Shown: positions 1-10,837 of the stretch, in pieces
Layout: each line of letters starts with the position of its first letter
Position numbering within the stretch: the stretch's first letter is position 1
DNA from: Syngnathus acus
Lineage: Eukaryota; Chordata; Actinopteri; Syngnathiformes; Syngnathidae
Reading direction: 5' to 3'
Length of the DNA stretch: 64,000 nt
NCBI RefSeq assembly: GCF_901709675.1
Contig: NC_051095.1
Coordinates: forward strand, 5,579,956 to 5,643,955
Program-made: the position numbers and the translations under genes
The notes under the pieces: model-generated
Seen by the model: only the letters and a program-made list of their open reading frames with translations
The model's database searches: none
Told to the model about the DNA's origin: nothing

Positions 1-3000
1 AATTCATTATTTTCAGTTTATCTAGAAATTTCACCCACTTCCCCTGATTTGTTTTTTTTGTGTGAGAGGTTTATTTGACCCGCGCACGGGACATTACGCA
101 CGCTCATCGACACAGGTAGGTTTCCCACCCCTGCTCTAAATAGGCTGATTCCTCCAGTCGTATCCACCTTTATTTGATTTGTTGAGTTTTGAGTCTTATG
201 TGTATTTTGTTTCTTTTTTTGTTTTGTTTTATTTATGTTGATCATTACGTGTTCCATCTGCTGACATTGGGTCGACAGATTTATGGAGAAAGTCAGAACA
301 AAAGAACGGAGGCACCTTTCATGAGTCATGTCTCATTCACTAAGAAAATGACTCACAGATCGGCTTTTTGTTTACTTATCTGTGGCGGGGATCCTTTTCC
401 ACAGAACCCAGCCAAGGCAGGATATTTAAATTCGGTAGGCATGTTCATCATGGGTAGAACCACAAAACATCTCAAAAGCCCCTGCCTGAAAATAAATAGG
501 AAGTCAGCCATTTTGGCTTGAAGCAGCCATTTGAGGGTCTTTTTGGGCCATTTCTAGGAGTTTTCCAGGACTTTTGCTTGATTGTTACGCATATTAGACC
601 AAATTGCAACTCATTCGTGTTTTCATCATTGCCTGTGGGAACAGTCGGCTTTACAGATGAGTCCCCCCCACCCCCTGCCTGTGAATTGTCGAATACCTGT
701 TGATATATTATGAGGTTACTCATTGGGAGCACGAAAGGGGAAAATATTTTTTTGTTTACACTTTCAGCAGTGAATAAAAGCGCAGCTAGCGTCGGTAATT
801 CAACGCACATCAGTGAAGACATGCATGAGCCGGCACCCCAACGAATCTCTGAAGATTGCTTTATCATATACATCATATACATCGTATATACTGTAAATCT
901 TGGCATGTCCCAATCGATGACAAATGTTACCATATCATTGTTGCTGTTTTTTAAAAAAACAAGTTTGAATGGTTATTTATCAGATCTGTGCTCTTAATGA
1001 GTCGTATCCATAGCAACAGCATAAAAGTACTATATGCGTAAATGTTTGTTGTAAATGTCAAAAACGTTGTACATTTGGAAGATTGTAACAAGATAATTAA
1101 AAGATGATAGGTAGCGGGGGTACATCTCTTTGATTCTTTCTCATCAGAATTTTCGAAGTATTTTATGTTACGCTGAATGCAGAGCCATGATAAAGCATGA
1201 ATGCAATACAAATCCCAAACGGAACGTGTTGGCTACAAAGCTCTTTCACACAATCTTGATCCACATTTCAGTCATTTATTTTCAATGCAGCCTCATTTTC
1301 AAGGTAATGTATGAGAACATATCATAAATAATACTTTAGTGGGATCTACTGTGATCTAAAACTACCCAATTTGGTAGTACAATGGCCAGTGAGAAGTAAT
1401 GACACACTCGTGAAACATATCAAATACAATGCCTTTTTTTCAGTGGGTGAGTCAAGTTTAGAAAAAAACAACAACTCCGTACATGATGCTTGTGTCAGGT
1501 TTGATTCAAGTGCAGTTAGATAGAGTACGTCACAAATAAGCAGCAAATATAATACCTAGTTAAAAACATGATAAAACATGACATTTCCTGTCGAATAATC
1601 AAAACTTAACGTGTAGCAGTCCTTATTGACTCCTTTTTAAAACAGTGCATTAAAAGCCTTCAAAAAACACCTAGTTGTATCCTAAATACTTCACAGCGTC
1701 AAAGACCTCTGAAAGTCAAAAATGTCAAAATCTAGAAAAATAAATTGTACCCTCAAACGACTTGAGTTATGTAAATTGATACGTGAAACATCATCAGTAA
1801 TGTAACGTTTTGCATGGGTAAAGTTTGCGCCCTCAAACACTTCATTGGTTACGTAAAAAGTCACATCAAATATTGTAAAGCAAATAGATTTTTTTTTTTT
1901 TTTGAGCTAAAATACCAGTAATGCTAAAGCCATGGTCTAAAGCAGTGGTTCGCTACTGTTGTTGCAAGGTCATGACCCACTTTTATAGAAGTTGATACAA
2001 GAACTATTTTTTGTTGTTTAAAAATAGCCTTTGAAAAAAAAACATGTACAATATGTTATGTTTTTAAACACCGGTTCAAATATTCAACCATAGCAGGGCT
2101 TTGTTATGAACTTTACGCATTATGGAAAATACTCATCTAATGTTAAAAGCATTTATCAAAACGCTGTTTTATTTATCAAAACCATTCATTTGAATCCCTC
2201 AAGAATTAAGAGGCATGTTTGACTGCTCTAAGTTAAGCAATGTGTTAGCCATGTTAGCTCAAAATGCTAACGTTACAATACTAGCGTGGGTCTGAACTAC
2301 TCGCAAGCTTAGCTTGGTAAGCTAACGAGGCTAGCTTCTGGTTGCCCACATGAAAATAATCGTATTGCTCTTTTTATTGATTGTAATGGTAAATAGACAA
2401 CTAGCTAACTTAACGGCAACAGTGTCTCAACTACAACAGTAACCAAAGACGGGCAATGTTTTCTTTTTACACGTGTATATATACTGTACATACATTATCC
2501 TTTTCACACAGTTGTAGTAGTCGTAGTACCTTAAAAAGGTGCTAGCTCAGTGAGTAGTGCACGTGAATGTCCCCTTCATTGACGTCCTCACGGAGGCCTC
2601 AAGTCCTGCAGCTGACTTGTCAAAATCCACTAGACCAGAATCAGAGAAAAATAATGTTATCTGGTTGCTTTGTTGTGGATACTCAATCTTTGGGTGTCAT
2701 TGGCAATAATCTAGCAAACGACCATGGCAATGGGGAAAAATGAGAAAGTATTGAGTAGCGACCATGCTAAGACATCACAACATACTTAAGCGACGTCACA
2801 CTGAAGACACAAAGCACTGATGCTAACGCTAACATGAGAAATGTCCTGGCTGCTCCACCAATCTTGAGTACTGCAGGTGATTCTGGGTCACCTTGACAAT
2901 AGATGCGATTGTCTTCATTACAAGCCGGTGCACATTGTTGGCATTTTGTCCTTTAGGAAATTACAATTTCTTTTCGTACAAAACGACTGGTGGTGCAAAT

Positions 3001-3500
3001 TACTATGCAAATTTCACATCAACACCCACCGGATATAAACGCGCATAGCATGTGCCTCACGAGTAGTACGCCGGAACGTTCTTGCCCGAGTGTGCCGGGG
3101 GTCGACGTATGGAGAGTTGGGGGGGCACCCTGATGAAGCATGTGGAACGGGTGGGGAGAAAGAGGGGTGAAGTGACTTCCTGTTTTACCTGCTTTGAGGA
3201 ACTTATGACGTCAATTTGTTCTCAAGGCAACCAGAGAACAGAAAATAGGCTACGCAGCTGGAAAAATGTGTAATTTGAGCTAGATGTTCACCAAAAATAT
3301 CACCACAATGAGGAAAAAAAAGCCAGGATGATCAGAGAACAGGGGAAGGAAAGTTATAGCAAAGATGTAAAGCGATGCAGTTGGACAAATTCAACGATGG
3401 TATGACGATGGGCCATAGGTCAGGTAGCAAAATAGAAGCTACAATGTGTCGAGATGAAGACGAACCGATCGGAGGGAAAAAAAAACTTCGTTGGCGTAAC
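1..3500. other. Gene-poor left flank
   Basis: I see no conserved coding exon here on either strand. The short open frames have no family similarity and no matching splice structure. The sequence is AT-rich. A possible hAT-type terminal motif (CAGTGGTTCGC) lies near 1941. The 3'UTR of the minus-strand tetraspanin gene, whose stop is at 3501, should run leftwards into this stretch, but I cannot place its poly(A) site. Confidence 0.5.
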
Positions 3501-6129
3501 TCACCAGCTCGCCCGCACGGCTTCAATGTCACTCACTAAGTTCTGCGCCAGACAAATTCCAAAAATCTGCAAAGGGCACAAGAGCAACTCTTTGAATGAA
3601 TGATGTTAAATTCAAGAAAAACGATACAAGTCAGCGAGACTCACCTGAAGCAACGCAACGCCGATAAATATCCCCGCCACCAAGGTGAGGTTATCCTGTA
3701 GCCACTTTTCAAACTGTGGCACGCAGCCTTTCACGTTGATGTAATCCTTCTGCTCCGAGTCCTGCGCAAAATCGTCATCAAACAAATGAAGGAGCAAGAA
3801 TAATGAAAGACAGACCATTTGCATTTAATGAGTACCGTAATTTTCGGACTATAAGTCGCATCGGAGTATAAGTCGCACCAGCCATAAAATGCCCAAAAAA
3901 GTGAAAAAAATCATATATATGTATATAAGTCGCTCCTGAGTATAAGTCGCCCCCCCACCCAAACTATGAAAAAAACCGCGACTTATAGTCCGAAAATTAC
4001 GGTATGTCCATTAAAAACACACTTACTGGTTTGCCTCGAACGTCATATCCACACTGAGTGTTTATTACATCCTCCTAAAGACACACACAAAAAAAGTCAT
4101 CCATCTTGTTTCAGTATCAGCACAATAATAATATGTCCATAAAGATGAGGCGTCTATGAACGTACCGCGGGGTCCTTGGTGCAGCAGGAGAAGGGAACGC
4201 CGCATTTTTCCCGACTGGGGTTTCCATCCGTGCAATTAAAGTAGATGTTGAGGTTCCAGTCGTCCGCTCCAAAAGCACCACAGCACTCCCACTGAAACGC
4301 GGCAATGAACAAAAAAAGGCATGTTACATTATTTACAGTGCCTATATGCACATGGATGCGGAAATATGCGATAAAACGGGCCACTAAAAATAGCACGTAA
4401 AGGGCGGCCATTTTGCCTAGTCTATCGACCGAAAATGACATCACAGTTGCCGACAAGTGTGATGTCATTTTCAGTCATCAGCAAGTGGCAAAATGGCCGC
4501 CCGCTGAGATGGATCAAAACAGGTGAAGTTTGTTGAATTCATATTTCACAAATAAAACATTAATCACAACACTGTTTCAACTAGTTGGTCTGCACAGAAA
4601 ATATCATTCTAAAATAAAAATATTGGGCTTGACTTCCTCTTTAACATTTTCTAAATCAACACTGACTGTACGATTTGCACTTACATACTCCTGAGTGAAA
4701 TCGATAAGGTTCTGCAGGTCGATGTCATCCCGGTAAGCCCGGATGTTGTTGTTGATGAACAAGTTCAACTGGTCCTTGATCCAGTCCTTAAAGACGAAAG
4801 CCAGGATTCCGGTGGTCAACTCCAGAAAAAAGATGATTCCCAGGAACACAGAGAACTGCAGGGAGAAAAGATTTCATCCGCACGGGAAAGACCGCCATTC
4901 AAGTTCAGTCGATGGTTATCCATCATGACTGAATGAAGGTGAGTGCTGGCTAATTGCACGAAACGTACAAATTTGAGCAGGAAAGTGTTCTCCCGCAGCG
5001 CTCCAATGCATCCAGCAAAGCCCAGAATGAACATGACGGCCCCGACCACCATGAAGAGCCACACCGGGTCCAGACCACCCAGGTCAGTGATGGACGAAAT
5101 GTTGGACAGAACCCCCTGGAGGAGACAGACAGCGAAAAACTGCAGACAAATTGCGTCTGAGGAGAGGCAAACCGAGGTAAGAGAATGTTTAAAGTCAGAA
5201 TGTTTCTTAAAAATGTGTAATAGTTGACACGTGTCCAGTGGAGGGTGCTGTCAAGTCAGGGTTTTTCAGAACCAGAATGTCTCAACTTATGATGCCACAA
5301 TTAATCAAGAGCTAATCAAATTAATATTTTTTCAGAATCAATTGCTTAGATTTTTGTATTTAAAATTGCAGAAATGCTCGGAATTCCATATTCTTAACAG
5401 TAGATATTGGATTTCTGTAGTCCACCATGAAAGCAGACTGCTTATCTTTGCCTTGAATCCAAATACATTTGTTTAGCAATATTAGCTTGGGAAAACAGTA
5501 AACAATATGTTTTCTGACACGATACGACACAAAACACTAACCGGATCATAATTATTTTTGCGAAATGATTGAGTCTCCACTCACCTTCTCACTCCATGCC
5601 CACAAGCCAATTCCAACCAAAGCCATGCCCAGCAGCTGCAAAACCAAACAATAAGAAATTAGTAGAAGGTAGAATAAAAAGCCCTCAGAATCTCTGACGT
5701 TTGCAATGAGCATTAGATTTACTTTTTAGAATTGACACATACGTCTGGCCACAAAAAAAAAGATGGAGAAGCTACAAAAAGTAGAAAAACACAGGGAATA
5801 TCTAAAAAGTCAAAATAATATTTCGGAAAGTGACTTGGAGCTTTGCACTAAACTTGTTCTGGACGTCTTTGTCAGGCTGACTGTAAAGGACGCCAACAAG
5901 CCGATTAGCAGCTGTCACCCATCTTTTGGTATTGCACCAGCAGGGCTCCATTCCGTTATTGTCAGAACAAAACGCGTCTTTTAATGCCATTTGGATTCAT
6001 CCCGATTGGAATTGGCACAGATACAACGGCGCGGGCCTTCTCGCTTACCCAAAAGAGGATATTGAATCCAAAAATGAAGTATTTGATGCAGCAGCTGACT
6101 TCGTGGCCTTTGTAGTGATCCCCGGTCAT
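3501..6129 (-). CDS. tspan5: TspanC8 tetraspanin, tspan5-like
   Basis: Four-pass membrane tetraspanin of the TspanC8 group, whose members escort ADAM10 to the cell surface. Eight coding exons (minus): 6049-6129, 5585-5635, 4969-5115, 4685-4855, 4166-4291, 4027-4074, 3645-3761, 3501-3566. All junctions are phase 0 and give 268 residues, the length of TSPAN5. The start reads MTGDHYKGHEVSCC. The large extracellular loop has CCG, FNC, KC, SCC, QC and GC, i.e. the eight cysteines that define TspanC8, and the tail ends DIEAVRASW. An acceptor at 6146 implies an upstream 5'UTR exon. Most diagnostic positions match TSPAN5 (EVSCCIKYFIF, CCGAFGADDW, VRASW), but some are TSPAN17-like (LDPVW, DQLNLF, GYDVR), so this may be a diverged teleost paralogue such as tspan5b or tspan17. 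Family assignment is secure; the paralogue is not. Confidence 0.9.
3833..4004. mobile_element. Palindromic MITE in tetraspanin intron
   Basis: The left end (TACCGTAATTTTCGGACTAT) is the reverse complement of the right end, giving terminal inverted repeats of about 26 bp around an interior with repeated 'TATAAGTCGC' words. This is a small non-autonomous DNA transposon of a type common in teleost genomes. It sits wholly within the intron between tetraspanin coding exons 6 and 7. Confidence 0.85.
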
Positions 6130-6399
6130 GTTTGCTCATCATCGGCTGCAAGAGCGACCCAGGGAAAAAAAAGAAAAGAAAAGGAAAACAAGGAAAGGAA
6201 ATGGAGTGCAGCTCAATGGAAAACAAAAACACGGGCGGGCCTGCTTCACGGGCTTTTGGGAGCGGGTTCAAGAAGCACTCCGCGGATGCATCTCATCACC
6301 ATTTCAGGCCAGTCGTAATAGTCTCAAAAGTCTTTGCCAGGCCAGTTTATTCACACGATGAGGCGCTCACTTGGCACGTTTGCACGCCGCAATCCAAAA

Positions 6400-7181
6400 G
6401 CTTCCGTCCGTTTTGATTCCTAAATTCCAAGATGCGTCCTTTCGCTTTGGGATAGTGCGCCCCACGGAAGGCGGAACCGACGAGGCAGGTGCCGTGCTCT
6501 CATTGGCCGACGGCAACATTGAAAGATGCCGCCACGAGCCAATCAGAACACAGAAGACAATTGCACTTCCGGTGCAACCATTCGTAACTTCCATTTAAGA
6601 CATAAATACATCAGACGTCCGATAATAGTAATCTGAACGAGAATAAAAATAAAGACAATTTGATTATTTACAGTGAATGCGTGAAAAGAATAAATTAGTT
6701 GTTGGTTTCGAACACTGTCAAAACCCACATTCGAGACTGTAGGCATTTTGAGGTCAATTAGGTGACTCACGGGAACACGCTAACAACAACGAGAACAGAC
6801 GTCTCGAATTTGTTTTTTATTGTGAAGTCCGAACCGGACGTTTCGCTTCCTGCTCCATTATACGACGGCTGAAGGGGAAGGGAGGGGGCGTGCCGGGGCA
6901 GTCTGACGCCACAACCAAATAACGAGACCGTAGAGCGGGCGTGTCCTCTCTAGTCCGGCGTCGGACTTTTGACGATTGAGTCGAGGGATGAAAAAGCCGC
7001 AGTAGCGTGCTTACCTAAACCAACAACAGTGAAACAACAACAGCGGCAACAAAGCCAATCGGGACTGAAATGAAAGACTAATAACGAGGTAGCTAGACAC
7101 GGGAGAGCAAGTGGACGACGAGGCCACTCCACAGGGGGACTTAATAGTGAAGCCACACAGGAGATTCTTTGTACAACAAGG
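6400..7181. promoter_or_regulatory. Divergent tspan5-like / eif5a promoter region
   Basis: This GC-richer interval separates the minus-strand tetraspanin from plus-strand eif5a. Near 6500-6580 there are CCAAT boxes in both orientations and an ETS-type ACTTCCGG core, suiting tetraspanin transcription. From about 6950 to 7181 the sequence looks like the non-coding first exon of eif5a and ends in a good donor (AAGG|GTGAGT) at 7182. Start sites are inferred, not seen. Confidence 0.5.
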
Positions 7182-7287
7182 GTGAGTTACGTATCAAAAC
7201 ACGTCCTATAGAACATAAATAAGGATACAGAAGATCCATATTTTCTCCTTAGCACAAAACACATTCATATGAATCGGCTTCATCCTA

Positions 7288-7313
7288 CCCCCCCCCCCCC
7301 CCCCCCCCCCCCC
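7288..7313. repeat. Poly(C) run
   Basis: An uninterrupted run of about 26 cytosines in the long first intron of eif5a. Homopolymers of this length are prone to length errors in assembly, so the exact count is uncertain. Confidence 0.95.
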
Positions 7314-8101
7314 GCTGAATTCCACACACCTGACATTAAGCTAATTAAACACCGACAACATTTTTGATTTAATGTCCAAGTACTTAATTGACACGTTTTA
7401 AATCAACATTAGTACTTGGAGTCGTTTACAGTATTTTGAAGAGTCTGCTGGCTGACTTCAAGGAGAGAATGAGATGGAACAAAGTGGAGCATCAAGTAAT
7501 GGCTTAGTCATGACAGCTGTAGCTTAGCTCGCAGCAGCAGCTACGTTAGCGGGCCAACATTCAAGTGGAGGATGAGGAAGACTCGTAGAAATGGCACATA
7601 TGCGTGGGCCGTGTTATTGTGACGTTTGGAGCGCGGAGTTTTTGAAGGGGTGATGGGATGATGCGGCTGTCACACTGACGCGGGGCCGCCGTGGCACGCA
7701 CGGACTAGGCCTCCTGCACCAGTATTTCAAATAGAAGTCAATTGTTTTGTTTAAAACGTGAGTCTAAATACCTAAAGCCATCCAGCTTATTTGTCCTCAT
7801 TTTATTTGGTTTGAATAAAAGCATTCCCAACGTGATTCCTGTTTATATGACATTAAGTCTAATTCAATTTAGTGAATGTCTTTTACTTTGTTGACAAAAC
7901 TAAAGAGTACCGGACACCTAATGCTTATGTTTAGAGCTGTTATGAAAGCGCTATATAAATATATATTATGTAATGTATGGCAAAGTTTTTACATTACAAA
8001 CGGCCCGGGTGTTGATTTGAAGTGAGGCAAGTGACAAGCGGGTTTTTCCTGAGGGGCAAAAAAAGGAATGTATCTGTTAGAGGTGAAGCATTTCTTTAAG
8101 T

Positions 8102-8300
8102 CAGGGGTGTCAAACTCGTTTTTTTCGCGGGCCGCATAGTCATAGCTTCTTTCGGAGGGCCATTATGACGTTCAACCCAAATAAATGTATGAGCACAAAA
8201 CAAAATAAACGGACAAATAACTCGTTTTCAAATCAGACGACTGAAAACTGGTCAAATATAAAAAAAAAAAAAAAGATATTAGTAAAAGTGAAAACAATTT
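8102..8300. mobile_element. hAT-type repeat fragment
   Basis: The stretch starts CAGGGGTGTCAAACTCG and continues with the 'GCGGGCCGCATAG ... GGAGGGCCATTATGACG' text typical of dispersed fish hAT-like non-autonomous elements. I did not find a matching right terminal repeat, so the copy seems truncated. It lies just before the first coding exon of eif5a. Confidence 0.6.
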
Positions 8301-8402
8301 GCAATTCTAGTAATGACAATTTGTCTTAAGTGGACATGCCATGCGGAGTGTTGCGTGAAACAATGTGTTCACCGTGTGCGCTCGTGTGGCTCTTCCTCAG
8401 AC

Positions 8403-9472
8403 ATGGCCGATGCAGAACTGGACTTTCAGACGGGCGACGCCGGCGCGTCAGCCACCTACCCCATGCAGTGCTCAGCCCTGCGCAAGAACGGCCACGTTGT
8501 GCTTAAAGGTCGCCCCTGCAAGATTATGGAGATGTCCACCTCCAAAACGGGCAAGCACGGCCACGCCAAGGTGAGCCACCATGCCCTGCGCCCTATCACG
8601 CATTCAGTATTCAAAGCCAAACCCGAGTTCTGCTGTCTTCCACAGGTCCACCTGGTTGGCATCGACATCTTCTCCGGAAAGAAGTATGAAGATATCTGCC
8701 CTTCCACCCACAACATGGACGTTCCCAACATCAAGAGGGTTGACTACCAAGTGAGACTTTGTAAACACCACTAGACACCGAATCCCAAATTCTTTACAAA
8801 CCTCCCCTTTTTTTCACTCCTAGCTGATCGGTATCCAAGATGGCTACCTCTCCCTGCTCCTGGACAGCGGGGAGGTCCGAGAGGACCTGAAGATCCCAGA
8901 TGGTGACCTGGGCAAAGAGATCGAGAGCAAAAATGAAGCTGGGGAAGAAATCCTGGTCAGTATTTACCAAGGTTATCTTAGCTAATGATTTTTAAGTAGA
9001 GGGCAATGGCAATGAATTAAGACTATTAAAAGTGAGATTTTTTTGTTTTTGGTAGAACCTGGTGATTATTTAAGGCATGGTATCTCATTAGCGCAGATGT
9101 CACTATTGGAGAAAATGCTATATTTCCTCAGGGCCTGATGTATTTATTGACTAACCTACAGAGACTACGTAGTGCTTAATGAAAGTAGGGCTTCTATTTT
9201 AGGAAAGGTCTTTAATTGCTTTACTACCCTACAGAGACTACCTGGTGTTTAATTGGGCTTTTATTATAATTTTATCATTTGCGCCATAGCAACACAAAGC
9301 GGAGGCCAAAATTTCGAAAAAGTTACTGAATGATACCACCTGTTATTTTGGTGCTGGTTCCCACATGGAGACATCTATTTATGGCGAGGCGTTGACTTTT
9401 GTTATTCAGGTGACCGTTCTCAACGCAATGGATGAGGAAGCTGCCATCGGCATCAAAGCTTTTGGGAGATAA
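8403..9472 (+). CDS. eif5a: Eukaryotic translation initiation factor 5A
   Basis: eIF5A binds the ribosomal E site and relieves stalls during elongation and termination. Coding exons 8403-8570, 8646-8750, 8824-8955 and 9410-9472 join in phase 0 to give 155 residues, the usual length. The hypusination loop [12 protein letters not shown] is intact; the modified lysine is residue 51 (human Lys50 plus one N-terminal residue). The protein starts [12 protein letters not shown] and ends [10 protein letters not shown]. The acceptor ending at 8400 lies 2 bases before the ATG, so the 5'UTR is mostly in an upstream exon near 6950-7181. The stop is followed after 8 nt by a donor (9481), with an acceptor at 9606, so the 3'UTR is spliced. 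eif5a versus eif5a2 cannot be settled from sequence alone; the linkage to gps2 and gabarap favours eif5a. Confidence 0.97.
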
Positions 9473-9606
9473 GCACCAAGGTAAATAAACAAGAAGCATA
9501 TACATCATAGCACCATTTTCCATTTTGAGGTGTGGCATCATAAAAACTCTCCTTTTCCTCCTGCTTTACTCTTTTCATTTTTTTTCTTCTTACAACTGTG
9601 TTACAG

Positions 9607-10652
9607 GGGCTGCCGGACCTTGGGGGGCAAAGGGAGGACGTGTTGCTATCCTCCTTTCCTTCTTTCTTTTTCATAGCTCTCCCTCTCTCTATACTTCAGA
9701 GCATGGGTTTCTAATGTTTATTATGATTGTATATTAGGAGCAATTGGGTTCAATGCCCACTGAGCAATTTGGGAGTATCCAAGTGGCATTAATGCGACTC
9801 TATTTTTATTTTGAATCTTTTTTACTTGATCCCCCGTTTTGTCAAAGGGCTTCATTGCAAAAAATAACGGAAGCTTGCCATACATTGCGGTTTCCTCTCA
9901 AGCGCGGCTAAATTCGGTTCCCGCCCGTGTTTATTTTCCAAACGCTCGTTACAGGAAGTCCAATTAAAATGGAGGTAACCAACTAGTCCAGTTGTTGTAA
10001 TTGAGTGCTGATTCAATTTATGTACTGCCCGTTAGGAAAGTAGCACAAATATGGTCACTGCAAAGTTTGCAGTGACCATATTTGTGCAAACATTAATTTT
10101 GGGCCGTTGAAAAAAATATGTATAGTATATTAATGGATAGATTGAATACATTTTGGGGTGCCTTAATTAATTGAATTAATCAGATTTTCTGGTGATGGTC
10201 AATGTTGTGGATTATCGCTGATTTAAGAAATTGTTAAAAATGTATGAGACGTATAAACTGATCAATTGAGAGGCTTTTGGGGCAAAATTATCCTTCACAA
10301 AGTTAAAAAAAAATCAGGTTTTAAAATTAACTTCATCCTTGAAAAAATAATCTAAAAGTAATTCAGCAATAGCTGCTGAAGTCAATCAAATCAAATAGTG
10401 TGAAAAATACAAGTAAAAATTGAATCAATCATGGATTTGATGGGAGCGGCTAATAATCTCATGCATGATAACAAATGATTTAAAATTTCAATAAATTATG
10501 ACATGAAATCAACAAACAAGATCAATTAAGTCTGTCAGTGAAATGTGTTTTGAAAAACGAACTAAGATGCGAATCCTTTGAAATAAACAATTGGCAAAGT
10601 CAACAAACGTGAATCGAGGGACTGAATACAAATCCATGGACATGCTCAACAT
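9607..10652. other. eif5a 3'UTR and eif5a-gps2 spacer
   Basis: The second 3'UTR exon of eif5a begins at 9607 (TTACAG|GGGCTG). Candidate poly(A) signals on the plus strand are ATTAAA near 9963 and AATAAA near 10490. gps2 ends from the other side with its own signal at 10653-10658, so the two genes are convergent. A perfect 22-bp inverted repeat lies at 10043-10087. No other gene is visible. Confidence 0.5.
10043..10087. repeat. Perfect 22-bp inverted repeat (hairpin)
   Basis: The arm at 10043-10064 is exactly reverse-complementary to 10066-10087, with one base between them. RNA from either strand would form a near-perfect hairpin. No transposon ends are recognised around it. Confidence 0.95.
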
Positions 10653-10658
10653 TTTATT
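10653..10658 (-). terminator. gps2 poly(A) signal
   Basis: AATAAA on the minus strand, about 180 nt downstream of the gps2 stop codon at 10838-10840. Confidence 0.7.
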
Positions 10659-10837
10659 AAGCAACATACAGTAAAATCTCGAATTGGAAATTGTCGTAAC
10701 ATAAAGTGTACACAAGCTTACAAGAAAGAAAACGGGGTAGGGGGTATTCAATACTCCTCCCATGAGAGATACCGCGCGTGAACGACATGTCAAAAACAAA
10801 AGTCCAAGCTCCAAATTTCAGGACAACTTGGAATGAG

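Noticed and set aside
3082-3273. Small plus-strand frame in the left flank
   Set aside because: No recognisable domain, splice sites or composition to support it.
8313-8774. Open frame starting at 8313 upstream of eif5a
   Set aside because: It runs into eif5a exon sequence through an intron end; the conserved eIF5A start is 8403.
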